Source: Thalassomonas actiniarum (lineage in GTDB: Bacteria; Pseudomonadota; Gammaproteobacteria; Enterobacterales; Alteromonadaceae). Taken from it: a stretch of DNA of 64,000 nucleotides. The notes below the pieces were generated by a model, which was not told the origin of the DNA, searched no databases, and worked only from the letters and a program-made list of their open reading frames with translations. Shown here one piece after another: positions 9,627 to 19,871 of this stretch. The translations under genes were made by a program, and so were the position numbers. The stretch lies in contig NZ_CP059735.1 of NCBI RefSeq assembly GCF_000948975.2, positions 5,082,603 through 5,146,602 on the forward strand, given 5' to 3'. The stretch's first letter is position 1; every line of letters starts with the position of its first letter.

Positions 9627-11777
9627 ATGAAAACTCGTGTTTTAGCGCCGATAGCCCTGGCTATCGCACTTGCCGGCTGTCAGTCAGACAACGCCAGTCA
9701 GGTGCAGGCTCCACTTGCAGCAGAGCAAAATATCAATATGGACAATCCGTTTTTCAGTGACTTTACTACACCCTACGGCATCCCTCCTTTTGAAAAAATC
9801 AAGAAAAGCCATTATTTACCGGCTTTTGAGCACGGCATTACCCTCAGCCGCAATGAAATCAATGCCATCGCCAATAACAGCGCTGCCCCGACCTTCGAAA
9901 ACACAGTAGAAGCCATGGAAAAAGCCGGTGACTTTTTAAACACGGTCAGCAATGTCTTTTACGGCTTAACCGGCTCTATGTCCGATGCTGAAATGCGCGC
10001 CATCAACAAGGAAATCTCCCCGAAATTATCGGCTCTAGGCGATGATATCAGCCTTAATCCGGCGCTTTTTCAGCGGGTTAAAGCCGTTTATCAGCAAAAA
10101 GATCAGTTAAACCTCAGAGCCGATCAAAAAACCTTATTGGAAACCACCTATAAAGGCTTTATCCGCGGCGGTGCCAACTTAAATGAAGCAGATAAAAATA
10201 CCCTGCGTCAGTTAAATGAAAAACTCAGCAAACTATCGCTAAAATTTGGCGAAAACCTGCTGCACGAAACCAACAGCTTTGAAATGGTTATCGATAACAA
10301 GGCCGACCTGGACGGCTTGCCGGAAGATATCATCGCTGCCGCCGCCGTTACCGCGACAGAAAGAGGCCATGACGGCAAATGGGTATTTACCACCCACAGA
10401 CCCAGTAAGAACCCGTTTTTAACCTATTCAACCAACCGTAAATTACGGGAAACCATCTACAAAGGTTATACCGAGCGCGGCAATAACGATGATGAATACG
10501 ATAATAAAAAAATCGCCTCCGAGCTTGCCAGCCTCAGATATCAAAAAGCCAAATTGCTCGGTTATAAAACCCATGCAAATTTCGTGTTAGACAATGCTAC
10601 CGCGAAAACACCGGAAAATGTTTTCAAGCTGCTGGATAAGGTCTGGCCCGCCGCATTAAAGCAGGCGAAGCTGGAAGCGGCCGATATGCAAAAAATGATC
10701 GATGCCGAAGGCGGTAATTTCGAGCTGGCCGCCTGGGACTGGTGGTATTATGCCGAGAAGATCCGTAAAGCACGCTACGATCTGGACGCCGCAGCAACTA
10801 AGCCTTATTTCTCGCTCGAGTCCACCTTAAAAGGGGTATTCTTTACCGCCGAGAAACTTTGGGGCGTTACCTTTAAAGAAAGAAGTGACCTGCCTAAATA
10901 CCATGAAGATGTCCGCACCTTTGAAGTCTACGATAAAGACGGCAGCTATGTCGGCATTTTTATGACAGATCACTTTGTCCGTGAAAGCAAGCGCGGCGGT
11001 GCCTGGATGAGCAGCTTCCGCAAGCAATACCGCATGTATGGCGAAGATGTGACGCCAATCATCTATAACGTGTTAAATTACCCGCGCCCGGTAGGCGATA
11101 ACCCGACCCTGCTGACCTTTGACCAGGCATCTACCCTGTTCCACGAATTTGGCCATGCGATCCAGGGACTGCTTTCTGACGGTTATTACCGCTCGCAAAC
11201 CGGTACCGCCCTGCCGCGTGATTATGTTGAATATCCTTCCCAGGTCATGGAAAACTGGATGACAGAGCCTGAAGTCCTGTCAAACTTTGCCCGTCACTAC
11301 CAAACCGGTGAAGTTATTCCTATGGAGCTGGTAGAGAAAATCCAGGCCGCAGGTAAATTTAACCAGGGCTTTGCCACCACTGAATACTTAGCCGCTGCCC
11401 TGCTGGATATGAACTGGCACACCCTGGAAACCGCCGAGTTGCAGGACGCCGCCAAGTTTGAAAAAGATATCATCAGCAAAATCGGCCTGATCGATACCAT
11501 AGCGCCGCGTTACCGCACCGGTTATTTCTCTCATATCTTCGCCGGCGGCTATTCATCCGGTTATTACGGCTACCTGTGGTCAAATACCTATGATGCCGAT
11601 ACCTGGTTAGCCTTTAAGGAAAACGGTATCTTCGACCATACTACCGCTGAACTGTACCGCAAACATGTACTGGAAACCGGGGGTAAGGAAGATCCGGCCA
11701 TGATGTATCGCCGCTTCCGCGGACAAGATCCTAAAGTTGAGCCGTTGCTGGAACGTCGCGGTTTAACCGGTAAGTAA
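9627..11777 (+). CDS. M3-family zinc metallopeptidase lipoprotein (Dcp/oligopeptidase-like)
   Basis: A 716-residue peptidase with a lipoprotein signal peptide ending in LAGC (residue 19). The zinc-binding motif HEFGH is at residues 506-510 within STLFHEFGHAIQGLLSD, and the downstream glutamate region VEYPSQVMENW follows about 28 residues later, as in the dipeptidyl carboxypeptidase/thimet group. The size fits Dcp (about 680-720). The lipid anchor places it at the envelope, where it would trim short peptides for uptake. GGGGA before the ATG gives a good ribosome site. It stands alone and ends at a strong bidirectional terminator. Confidence 0.92.
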   Translation: MKTRVLAPIALAIALAGCQSDNASQVQAPLAAEQNINMDNPFFSDFTTPYGIPPFEKIKKSHYLPAFEHGITLSRNEINAIANNSAAPTFENTVEAMEKAGDFLNTVSNVFYGLTGSMSDAEMRAINKEISPKLSALGDDISLNPALFQRVKAVYQQKDQLNLRADQKTLLETTYKGFIRGGANLNEADKNTLRQLNEKLSKLSLKFGENLLHETNSFEMVIDNKADLDGLPEDIIAAAAVTATERGHDGKWVFTTHRPSKNPFLTYSTNRKLRETIYKGYTERGNNDDEYDNKKIASELASLRYQKAKLLGYKTHANFVLDNATAKTPENVFKLLDKVWPAALKQAKLEAADMQKMIDAEGGNFELAAWDWWYYAEKIRKARYDLDAAATKPYFSLESTLKGVFFTAEKLWGVTFKERSDLPKYHEDVRTFEVYDKDGSYVGIFMTDHFVRESKRGGAWMSSFRKQYRMYGEDVTPIIYNVLNYPRPVGDNPTLLTFDQASTLFHEFGHAIQGLLSDGYYRSQTGTALPRDYVEYPSQVMENWMTEPEVLSNFARHYQTGEVIPMELVEKIQAAGKFNQGFATTEYLAAALLDMNWHTLETAELQDAAKFEKDIISKIGLIDTIAPRYRTGYFSHIFAGGYSSGYYGYLWSNTYDADTWLAFKENGIFDHTTAELYRKHVLETGGKEDPAMMYRRFRGQDPKVEPLLERRGLTGK

Positions 11778-11861
11778 TTACTGGTTAACGACTAAAAACA
11801 GCCCTGCTCTTATTCTTCCTGCTTATATAAAGGAAAGCGCAGGGCAAAAACTTCCATGTAC

Positions 11862-11890
11862 AAAAAAGCCCTGTTTAACAGGGCTTTTTT
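11862..11890. terminator. Bidirectional terminator between convergent genes
   Basis: An A-tract, the arms GCCCTG/CAGGGC with a TTTA loop and a T-tract make a symmetrical hairpin between the M3 peptidase (plus) and the DUF3010 gene (minus). It can work for both. Confidence 0.9.
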
Positions 11891-11949
11891 ATTAGTGTCA
11901 ATTTATGCTGAAATATTCAATGACCGAAATAAGTGTCTTTAACCTAGTA

Positions 11950-12378
11950 TTAAACCTGGCCCAGCATATAAGCAAACACCGCTGAAAAGGCCGTTTCCTG
12001 GTAGTTTCTTAAACCGGTATCGCGAAAATCGATATCTATCTGGCTTTTTTGCAACGCTGTCTTGATAAAGCTGCCGGAAAGAATTTCCACCTCAAGCTCA
12101 TCAATTAACTGGATGGCCGCTTCAAGTTTAAAGCCCACAGGACCACCGGCAAACTTTCCTTTGAGGGCGCGGCCTTTGATCACCACCTTGTCGACATGAT
12201 AATCCGCCATTAATTTAGCAAAAGTAAACTGAAATTTTTTCACTTGCTCGGCATCGGCGGCATCTTCGATACTGACCTTTTGCACCCTGACTTTCGGAAT
12301 ATCAAATAACCCGTTTTGTAATGACATAATACAAACAATTGCATCATTACCTTTTAATTCAACACCACATACTTTCAT
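11950..12378 (-). CDS. DUF3010 family protein
   Basis: A 142-residue cytoplasmic protein beginning MKVCGVELKGNDAIVCIM and ending in YMLGQV. Conserved stretches include VVIKGRALKGKFAGG near residue 82. I recognise it as the DUF3010 family, found widely in marine gammaproteobacteria, whose function is unknown. The frame is open for 81 further codons upstream, but that part overlaps the chemoreceptor gene in another frame; the ATG at 12378 has a GAGG ribosome site and starts the conserved domain. It is 64 bases downstream of the chemoreceptor on the same strand and may be cotranscribed with it. Confidence 0.82.
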   Translation of the reverse strand: MKVCGVELKGNDAIVCIMSLQNGLFDIPKVRVQKVSIEDAADAEQVKKFQFTFAKLMADYHVDKVVIKGRALKGKFAGGPVGFKLEAAIQLIDELEVEILSGSFIKTALQKSQIDIDFRDTGLRNYQETAFSAVFAYMLGQV

Positions 12379-12442
12379 GGAAAAAACCTCATTATTTTTG
12401 CGGCGGCTAGTATAAAGGGGCAACCGGCGAATAGCAAAGTTA

Positions 12443-14464
12443 TTACACTTTAAAGGCATCCACCGAGGCATCGAGTTTCTCGGCCAGATCCGCCACCTGC
12501 TTGATATAATCCTGGGTTGAGGAAGATTTATCGCTGCTTTGCTGGCTGTATTCCACCACATCACCGATGCTGCTGTTAATATTATTGCTGAGATCGTTTT
12601 GCAGGGTCGCCGACTGGGCAATTTCGCTGCTCATGCTGTGCATTTCGGCGATGGCTTCGGTGATCATCACCAAAGTATTAAGCAACTGGTCGGTATGCTG
12701 CTGGCACTTGTTGGCTTCATCCTTACCATTGGCAATATCCGCCACCGCGCTGGCGGTTTTCTTTTGCAGCGACTGGATCATGGTATCAATTTCTCCCGCC
12801 GACTCCTGGGTGCGGCTGGCCAGCATACGTACCTCATCGGCAACCACGGCAAATCCCCGTCCGGCTTCTCCGGCGCGCGCCGCTTCTATTGCGGCATTTA
12901 ATGCCAGTAAATTGGTTTGATCGGAAATACTGCGAATGGTCTCCAGTATGCTGCTGATATTGGTGGACTCCTGCTGCAGCACCAGCATAACCTCCGAGGT
13001 CAAGTCCAGGGTATTGACCAAAGTGCCCATATGCTCATTGGTGGTATTGGCTATGCCTTTAAGTTCATCGCTTTGCTGCAGGGCGCTGTCCATTTTCTGC
13101 TCGGCGTTATTGGCTTTTGCCAGGATATCATCGGCGCTTAACCCCAGCTCATCGGTTACCGAGGTGACTTCCACCACAGTCTCCTTCTGTCTGAGCAAGC
13201 TCTGGGTAACATCTTCCACTTCTTTGCTGCTTTGCTCGGCCGCGGTATTTAAGACCCGGGTATTATCACCGATATCGGCAATCAATTTGCGCAGATCCGC
13301 CACCACACGATTAACATTTTTTGATAACTCGCCAAATTCATCATCGGAACGTACCTTAAGTTGCCGCGATAAATCCCCCTGGGCAATATAAGACAGCACC
13401 CGGTTAATACCCCGCAGCGGACCTATCATGGCGCGCACCGTAGCAAAAGCAATCGCTACCCCGATCACAAGCAATAACACCAAAATCCACAGGGTGATGT
13501 TTTGCCCGGTCTCGACATTATCAAACACCGCCAGCTGCAACTGACTCAGGTTTTTATCCACCGACGCTAACAGCTCATCTATCGCCTTGACCGCCTGCTC
13601 GATTTCCTGCTCCGATTGCAGCAGGGCCTGGTTAAGTAAGGCAATTTGCTCCAGCTGGCGAACTTTGAGTTCAAACAGGTTATTTTCGCCGGCCAGCTTC
13701 TCTTTCGAGCTGTTGAACTCCTCGACAAACTGTTCGATTAAGCCGCCGGTATCATATTCTTCGCCAAGACGAACCAAAAAAACCAGTTGTTGGGTTATAT
13801 TGCCGATCGCAATCTGTATGGTTTCTTCTGCCTCGGTGACTTCTTCGGCATTTTCCAGTGAGATAATAAGCTTGGTCGCTTCGGTAAGGTTGATGGTATA
13901 ACCTTCCGTTTGTCCTGCGGCGCCGATAATTCTGTCGATCTGTTGCTGTTTTTCCTCGTCTTCCAGATAAGATAAATCCACCAGCAAGGCACTGGCTTCA
14001 TTTAAATGGTTATCCAAAACCCTTTGCTGGTTCATCAAATCCATCGTGAGCTTAAGCTCTCCTTCACGGGCGGCAAACATCTTGGCAACCGAATCGGTAT
14101 AACTTTGGTAATAAGTATTAAAATCCCGTAAGAACTTTTTATTTTTAGCCTCAGATAACATCCCGGTTAAAGGTTTGTACTGCTCTGCAAGCTGTCTGCC
14201 CTGTGATTCGAAGCGGGCCTTGAGTTGATCTAATTCTAAAGTGGTGGAGGTAGTGGCGATTAATGCCGATAACTTGGCCTGTTTTAATAACTGGATTTGC
14301 ATGGCATTGCTATGCCCTAAAACCGGGATCGCAACCTCATCCACCTGGTGGGTGGAGTCACCGATTTCGGTTAGCATGCCAATCGAGCTGATGCTGGAAA
14401 CTAACAAAGAAATTAAAATAAAGGTAAAACCAAGTATTACTTTATGGGCCACTTTGAGGATCAT
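12443..14464 (-). CDS. Methyl-accepting chemotaxis protein
   Basis: A 673-residue inner-membrane chemoreceptor. Transmembrane segments lie at about residues 8-30 and 325-347, enclosing a helical periplasmic ligand domain of about 295 residues. A HAMP domain follows (about 348-400) and then the coiled-coil signalling domain with the highly conserved hairpin tip ([20 protein letters not shown], about residues 525-544). It signals through CheA/CheW to the flagellar motor. The ligand cannot be read from the sequence; the long all-helical sensor region resembles HBM/4HB types. No cheA or cheW is nearby, so it is an orphan receptor. Confidence 0.95.
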   Translation of the reverse strand: MILKVAHKVILGFTFILISLLVSSISSIGMLTEIGDSTHQVDEVAIPVLGHSNAMQIQLLKQAKLSALIATTSTTLELDQLKARFESQGRQLAEQYKPLTGMLSEAKNKKFLRDFNTYYQSYTDSVAKMFAAREGELKLTMDLMNQQRVLDNHLNEASALLVDLSYLEDEEKQQQIDRIIGAAGQTEGYTINLTEATKLIISLENAEEVTEAEETIQIAIGNITQQLVFLVRLGEEYDTGGLIEQFVEEFNSSKEKLAGENNLFELKVRQLEQIALLNQALLQSEQEIEQAVKAIDELLASVDKNLSQLQLAVFDNVETGQNITLWILVLLLVIGVAIAFATVRAMIGPLRGINRVLSYIAQGDLSRQLKVRSDDEFGELSKNVNRVVADLRKLIADIGDNTRVLNTAAEQSSKEVEDVTQSLLRQKETVVEVTSVTDELGLSADDILAKANNAEQKMDSALQQSDELKGIANTTNEHMGTLVNTLDLTSEVMLVLQQESTNISSILETIRSISDQTNLLALNAAIEAARAGEAGRGFAVVADEVRMLASRTQESAGEIDTMIQSLQKKTASAVADIANGKDEANKCQQHTDQLLNTLVMITEAIAEMHSMSSEIAQSATLQNDLSNNINSSIGDVVEYSQQSSDKSSSTQDYIKQVADLAEKLDASVDAFKV

Positions 14465-14819
14465 AATACTGTCTGCCTGCTTAAACGTCCGACCAGTTAA
14501 CGCATGATATTCAAATTAGCTGTTGATTGACAAGATAAAAATTGTTATCTCAGCAAATAATTCACGGGGAAAATTCAGCTAAAACGAATAAAATCAAGCC
14601 CTGCATGCCGATGGACTGATCCGGATAAAACTTCACCTCCCTGAGTAAAGTTTCTCATTTGCTCGTCATTAACTATAGAACACACAATACGAAACATATC
14701 GTAACAAAAAACACGCCTGACCATAGCAACCAGGTTCAACCGGTAACAGTCTGAAAATTTAAGCTTAAAAATCAACAGCAAACATAAAAATCAGTCACAA
14801 ATAGCCGTACCACTGCTGA

Positions 14820-14895
14820 GCTTTTGCAAAAGCCAGCTCCACATCTGGCTGAAATATGCCTCCAACGTGCTTGCACGTTTCCGTTATCCTATGAT
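14820..14895 (+). promoter_or_regulatory. Three dyads and a -10 box upstream of the TonB receptor
   Basis: Three inverted repeats follow each other: the perfect 14-bp palindrome GCTTTTGCAAAAGC (14820-14833), AGCCAG/CTGGCT (14831-14836 with 14845-14850) and AACGTGC-TT-GCACGTT (14864-14879). A TATGAT -10 box is at 14890-14895, so the third dyad covers the -35 region. This is the layout of a repressor or activator site. The rest of the 469-base interval (14465-14819) shows no gene I can support. Confidence 0.4.
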
Positions 14896-14933
14896 AATTC
14901 TAGCTTTCTCTCATAAATCACCCGGGAAATAAC

Positions 14934-17516
14934 ATGTTTTATAAAAAGAAAAACAGTCTGGCCCAGGCCATAGCCGGCGGTAACCAGGCAACTACTGCCA
15001 GCTACGCCGCCATCAGCTCCCTTGCCTTAGTTTTGGCAGCCGGCGCTTTCACCAGCACTTCGGCCCTGGCCGCACAGGAGCAGGCAGAAGCAGATGTCGA
15101 ACGCATTATCGTCACCGGTACCCGTCGTAATGACCGTACCATTTCTGAAAGCACGGTACCGATTGATGTCATCAATGTTGAAGACATGGCCACCACAGGC
15201 CAACTGGAAGTCAGCCAGGTATTAAGTTCCCTGATCCCCAGCTTTAACTACCCCCATGCCGCCGTCGCCGACGGCACCGACCATGCCCGCCCCGCCGTAC
15301 TTCGCGGCCTGGCACCGGATCATACCCTGGTACTGGTTAACGGCAAACGCCGCCACAGCTCGGCACTGCTTAATTTAAACGGCACCGTCGGCCGCGGCTC
15401 TACCGCGGTGGATTTAAATACCATCCCGACCTCGGCAATTAAAAGCATAGAAATCCTGCGTGACGGCGCCGCGGCGCAATATGGCTCAGACGCTATCGCC
15501 GGGGTGATCAATATTATTTTAAAAGACCAGGAAGGCGGCAGCATCAGCGCCACCTACGGCCAGTATGAAACCGAAATGGCCGGTTCGTTGAAATTAACCG
15601 GCATGGGCACCACACTTGATGAAGACGGAAGAACCATTCTCGATCCTGTCACAGATGGCGAGCGCAGCCGCAGTGACGGCGGCATTACCACCCTTGCCGG
15701 CGACTGGGGCACCAGTTTAGGCAATGAGGGCTTTATCCATTTAGCCTTTGAAACCCGCAACCGCCAGGGCACAGATCGCTCAGGTTTTGATCCGCGCGAA
15801 CAATATGCCCGGGATGAAAATGACCAGCTGGATCCGCGTGAATTCACTTTTGACCGTTACAACCACAAATTCGGTAAGGCAGACATTGACGATCTGGCGC
15901 TGTTCTATAACTTTGGCTGGTATCTCAGCGAACAAACCGAACTCTATTCTTTCGGCTCGTATGGCAAACGCGACGGCCTCTCCGGCGGTTTTTACCGACG
16001 CGCCAACGACAGCCGCAACGTAACTGAAATCTACCCCGACGGTTTCCTGCCCCATATCGCCACTGAGGTGAAAGATCACTCCCTGGCACTGGGGGTACGC
16101 GGAGAATACAATGACTGGGACTGGGATTTGAGCAGCAATTACGGCAAGAATGATTTTAGTTTCGGTGTCGAAAACAGCCTTAATACCTCCATGGGCAGCG
16201 ATAGCCCGACAGAATTTGATAACGGCAGCCTGGTTTACGAGCAAACCCTGGTTAATTTCAGCGCCAACAACAGCTTTGACTTTGGCCTGCCCAACGATGT
16301 TTTTGTTGCCCTGGGGGCGGAATACCGTCATGAAAACTACCAGATAAAAGCCGGTGAAGAAGCCTCTTATATTACCGTGTTAGATGAAAACGGCGATCCG
16401 GTCGGCCCGGGGGGCGCCCAGGTACTGGCCGGATTCGCGCCAGAGAGTGAAGTGGACCGCAGCCGCCATAATGTCGCCCTGTTTGTCGAGTTCGATACCG
16501 ATCTCTCCGATCACCTCAATACTTCCTACGCCGCCCGCTATGAAGACTACAGCGATTTTGGTTCATCCTTTAACCATAAGATCGCCGCCCGCTATGAAGT
16601 CAGCGATGCCCTGGCATTTCGCGGCGCGATCAGCACAGGTTTTAAAGCCCCGTCATTAGCCCAGACCAGCTATACATCTGTCGCCACGGTTTTTGAAAAC
16701 GGTGTACCCAATGAAGTCGGTATTTTCCCGGTTGACCATAGTGCAGCCCGGGCACTGGGCGCTGAGCAGTTAGAAGCGGAAGAGTCGGTCAATGCCACTT
16801 TAGGTTTTGTCTATCAGCTGGACAACTTCAACTTAACCGTAGATGCCTACCGCATCACCATTGATGACCGCATCGTCTTATCGGAAAACCTCAGCGGTGA
16901 TGCCGTCGAAGCCATTTTAGTCGCCGCCGGTGAGCTCAACACCCAGCGCGCCCGCTTCTTTACCAATGCCATAGACACCACCACTAAAGGCATAGATATA
17001 GTCGCCACCTATGATCTTGACCTGAATAACTATGGTGTATTAGCCTTAAGCGCCGCGTTGAACTTCAACGACACCGAAGTCACTCACCTTAAAGCGAACC
17101 CCGAAGAGTTGAACTCACTGGGGGATGATTATGTGCTGTTTTCCGACCGGGAAATCGCCCGCTTTGAAAAAGGCACGCCAAAGGATAAATATAACCTGGC
17201 CGCCACCTGGACAATGGATGACTTAACCGCCACCTTGCGCGCCACCCGTTACGGTGAAGTTACCGATGCTTCGAGCGATCCGGACAACCATGAGGTCTTA
17301 GATGCCAAATGGATCACGGATCTGGATGTCAGTTATCAGCTCACCGATGACTTGCAACTGGCGGTCGGGGCCAACAACCTGTTTGACCAATATCCGCAGG
17401 ATACCGTCAGCAATATCGGCAGCACTACCTTTAACCAGATATTCCCTTATTCGGGCTTCTCTGCTTATGGTATCGACGGCCGCTTTATCTACGGCCGGGT
17501 CAGTTATAGCTTTTAA
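14934..17516 (+). CDS. TonB-dependent outer-membrane receptor
   Basis: An 860-residue receptor with a long signal peptide (cleavage after SALA near residue 46). A short segment with VERIIVTGTRR, the TonB-box-like start of the plug, follows, then the plug domain (PAVLRGLAPDHTLVLVNGKR near residues 121-140; YGSDAIAGVINIILK at about residue 183) and a 22-strand barrel ending in SYSF with the terminal phenylalanine. It takes up a substrate through the outer membrane using TonB energy. The substrate is unknown; there is no iron, B12 or polysaccharide gene beside it. The upstream dyads suggest specific transcriptional control. Confidence 0.94.
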   Translation: MFYKKKNSLAQAIAGGNQATTASYAAISSLALVLAAGAFTSTSALAAQEQAEADVERIIVTGTRRNDRTISESTVPIDVINVEDMATTGQLEVSQVLSSLIPSFNYPHAAVADGTDHARPAVLRGLAPDHTLVLVNGKRRHSSALLNLNGTVGRGSTAVDLNTIPTSAIKSIEILRDGAAAQYGSDAIAGVINIILKDQEGGSISATYGQYETEMAGSLKLTGMGTTLDEDGRTILDPVTDGERSRSDGGITTLAGDWGTSLGNEGFIHLAFETRNRQGTDRSGFDPREQYARDENDQLDPREFTFDRYNHKFGKADIDDLALFYNFGWYLSEQTELYSFGSYGKRDGLSGGFYRRANDSRNVTEIYPDGFLPHIATEVKDHSLALGVRGEYNDWDWDLSSNYGKNDFSFGVENSLNTSMGSDSPTEFDNGSLVYEQTLVNFSANNSFDFGLPNDVFVALGAEYRHENYQIKAGEEASYITVLDENGDPVGPGGAQVLAGFAPESEVDRSRHNVALFVEFDTDLSDHLNTSYAARYEDYSDFGSSFNHKIAARYEVSDALAFRGAISTGFKAPSLAQTSYTSVATVFENGVPNEVGIFPVDHSAARALGAEQLEAEESVNATLGFVYQLDNFNLTVDAYRITIDDRIVLSENLSGDAVEAILVAAGELNTQRARFFTNAIDTTTKGIDIVATYDLDLNNYGVLALSAALNFNDTEVTHLKANPEELNSLGDDYVLFSDREIARFEKGTPKDKYNLAATWTMDDLTATLRATRYGEVTDASSDPDNHEVLDAKWITDLDVSYQLTDDLQLAVGANNLFDQYPQDTVSNIGSTTFNQIFPYSGFSAYGIDGRFIYGRVSYSF

Positions 17517-17532
17517 CCATAGCAAAAATTAA

Positions 17533-17553
17533 GCGCCGGTTTTAACCCGGCGC
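17533..17553 (+). terminator. Stem-loop after the TonB receptor gene
   Basis: GCGCCGG and CCGGCGC arms with a 7-base loop lie 17 bases after the stop. There is no T run, so it may be an mRNA-stabilising hairpin or a weak terminator. Confidence 0.4.
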
Positions 17554-17789
17554 CGACAAGTCATATGCCGCCATCAGCCCAGCCTGAGCACAGCTAATGG
17601 CCGGCACATTAACAGCTAACGCAAACAGCTCTCCCGCTTTCATTGCCCCTGAAACATTAAGAAACACCTTTTCCTCTAAAATCCCCCTTCTGCAGCCCTG
17701 ATAATATTGAAAAAGCCTGCCAATTCAAGGCACACTGGGTTAGATAATTAAGACTAAAATAACAATGAAAAATTTTACCGGGGAATATC

Positions 17790-19649
17790 ATGTCTTTTAA
17801 CAAATCTTTGCTCTCCTTAGCACTCTCTGCGGGCATACTCAGCGGCTGCTCAGTTGACAGCACCAGCCAGTCAACTGCCGCAGAAAGTGTCGCTCAAAAC
17901 ACACAAAACATGGCGGAAAAACTCAGCGAGTCGGAAAAAGCCAACAAACTATTCGATGCTATCTTTATGGAAGAGGTCAACCGCAACCCCTTGTATCAAA
18001 CTTACATCGGCTTAAAAACCAATTATGATAAATGGCATGATTTATCCGAAGAAAACGCCTATAAAGAGCTGGAATTTACCAAAAAGGATTTAGCGCGCAT
18101 CCAGGCCCTCGATACCGACAAACTCGATGCCCAAACCAGGCTTAACTACCAGTTGCTTGAGCAGGAGCTCAAAGACACTATCAGCGACTTCAAATGGCGC
18201 CACCACAACTACCCGGTGAACCAGATGCACGGTATCCATGCCCAGCTGCCCGCCGTCATGATTAACATGCACAGCATAGACAATACCCAGCAGGCCCGGG
18301 ATTATATCAGCCGCCTGCACGGCACCGAAAAACTGTTGAAACAGTTAATTGAACAACTGCGCATCCGCGAGCATAAAGGCATTATTCCGCCGAAATTTGT
18401 TTTTGGCCATGTTATCCGCGATTCGAAAAACCTGTTAACCGGCGCACCGTTTGATAACAGCGCCCCCAGCATTTTACTGAATGACTTTACCGGCAAAGTC
18501 AACAAACTCGATATCAGCGAGCAGGAGAAAGCTGCGCTTATCAAAGACGCCAACAACGCCCTGCTGACCGGCTACCAGTCAGGCTACCAGGCCTTAATCG
18601 ATTACCTGGTCAAGCTCGAATCCAAAGCCGATACCCGGGACGGCGCCTGGAAACTGCCCGACGGCGAAAGCTTTTATAACCGCGCCCTGCAAAACACCAC
18701 CACTACAGATCTCACCGCCAGTGAGATCCACCAGATAGGCTTAAACGAGGTCAAACGCATTCACCAGGAAATGTCGGTGATCATGAAAAAAGTCGGCTTT
18801 AAAGGCACACTCAATGAGTTCTTTGACTTTATGCGCCACGATCCGCAATTTTATTATGCCAACGATGAAGCCGGCCGCAGCCGCTACCTCAAAGAAGCCA
18901 CAGCGATTATCGACAACATGAAGACCGAGCTGGATAAGTTATTTATCAAGTTACCCAAAGCCGACTTAGTGGTGAAAAAGGTCGAAGCCTTCAGGGAAAA
19001 GTCCGCCGGTAAGGCCTTTTACCAGCAACCGGCCCCGGATGGCTCCCGCCCGGGTTATTATTATGCCAACCTGTACGACATGGCGGCAATGCCGGTGTAT
19101 CAGATGGAAGCCCTGGCTTTTCACGAGGGCATCCCCGGGCACCATATGCAAAACGCCTTAAAACTCGAACAGGAAGATATGCCGATGTTCCGTAAATTCG
19201 GCGACTACACCGCCTATGGCGAAGGCTGGGGGCTATATTCCGAATTCCTGCCCAAGGAAATCGGCTTTTACCAGGATCCCTACTCGGACTTTGGCCGCTT
19301 AGCCATGGAATTATGGCGCGCCTGCCGCCTGGTGGTAGATACCGGCATCCACGAGAAAAAATGGACCCGGGCCCAGGGCATAGAATATTACGCCAGCAAC
19401 ACCCCCAATGCCCAATCCGACGTGATAAAAATGGTGGAACGCCATGTGGTCATGCCGTCCCAGGCTACCGCCTATAAGATCGGCATGTTAAAAATCCTCG
19501 AACTGCGGGAAAAAGCCAAACAAGCTTTGGGCAACAAGTTCGATATCCGGGAGTTTCATGACGTGGTCTTAAGCCGGGGTGAGCTGCCGCTTAATGTGCT
19601 TGAAACCATGATAGATAACTACATCAGCGACAGGCAAGCGAAAGCCTAA
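17790..19649 (+). CDS. DUF885 family lipoprotein, putative zinc carboxypeptidase-like enzyme
   Basis: A 619-residue lipoprotein (lipobox ILSGC near residue 20) of the DUF885 family. The family hallmark HEGIPGHH is at about residues 445-452, giving an HExxxGH-type metal site, with GEGWGLYSE about 30 residues later as the expected further ligand region. DUF885 proteins are predicted metallopeptidases of the envelope. The ATG has a GGGG ribosome site. It is monocistronic and ends at a good terminator. The specificity is unknown. Confidence 0.88.
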   Translation: MSFNKSLLSLALSAGILSGCSVDSTSQSTAAESVAQNTQNMAEKLSESEKANKLFDAIFMEEVNRNPLYQTYIGLKTNYDKWHDLSEENAYKELEFTKKDLARIQALDTDKLDAQTRLNYQLLEQELKDTISDFKWRHHNYPVNQMHGIHAQLPAVMINMHSIDNTQQARDYISRLHGTEKLLKQLIEQLRIREHKGIIPPKFVFGHVIRDSKNLLTGAPFDNSAPSILLNDFTGKVNKLDISEQEKAALIKDANNALLTGYQSGYQALIDYLVKLESKADTRDGAWKLPDGESFYNRALQNTTTTDLTASEIHQIGLNEVKRIHQEMSVIMKKVGFKGTLNEFFDFMRHDPQFYYANDEAGRSRYLKEATAIIDNMKTELDKLFIKLPKADLVVKKVEAFREKSAGKAFYQQPAPDGSRPGYYYANLYDMAAMPVYQMEALAFHEGIPGHHMQNALKLEQEDMPMFRKFGDYTAYGEGWGLYSEFLPKEIGFYQDPYSDFGRLAMELWRACRLVVDTGIHEKKWTRAQGIEYYASNTPNAQSDVIKMVERHVVMPSQATAYKIGMLKILELREKAKQALGNKFDIREFHDVVLSRGELPLNVLETMIDNYISDRQAKA

Positions 19650-19686
19650 CACTTGCGATAACCGCCAAACCCGTTTACTAAAATCT

Positions 19687-19714
19687 AGCCCTGATCTGGT
19701 ATCAGGGCTTTTTT
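19687..19714 (+). terminator. Intrinsic terminator of the DUF885 gene
   Basis: AGCCCTGAT and ATCAGGGCT arms with a 5-base loop are followed by a T run, 38 bases past the stop. Confidence 0.9.
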
Positions 19715-19871
19715 ATTTCTCCTCAAAACTACGAAAAACACCGTAAACAACCACTATCAAAATCAACAAAAAACAATTTCTAACATTTTTGTCACAAATA
19801 CAATACAAAGTTAACTAGAGATAACAATACAACGCAGGTAAAATCCTCAGCTTTTCCCGGAGGTTATCCTA

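Noticed and set aside
12379-12621. An 81-codon N-terminal extension of the DUF3010 frame
   Set aside because: It overlaps the end of the chemoreceptor gene in another frame, is Arg/Ser-rich without structure, and the ATG at 12378 has a good ribosome site.
15780-16331. 183-codon open frame on the minus strand inside the TonB receptor gene
   Set aside because: It is antisense to a well-supported receptor barrel and shows no recognisable domain or ribosome site.
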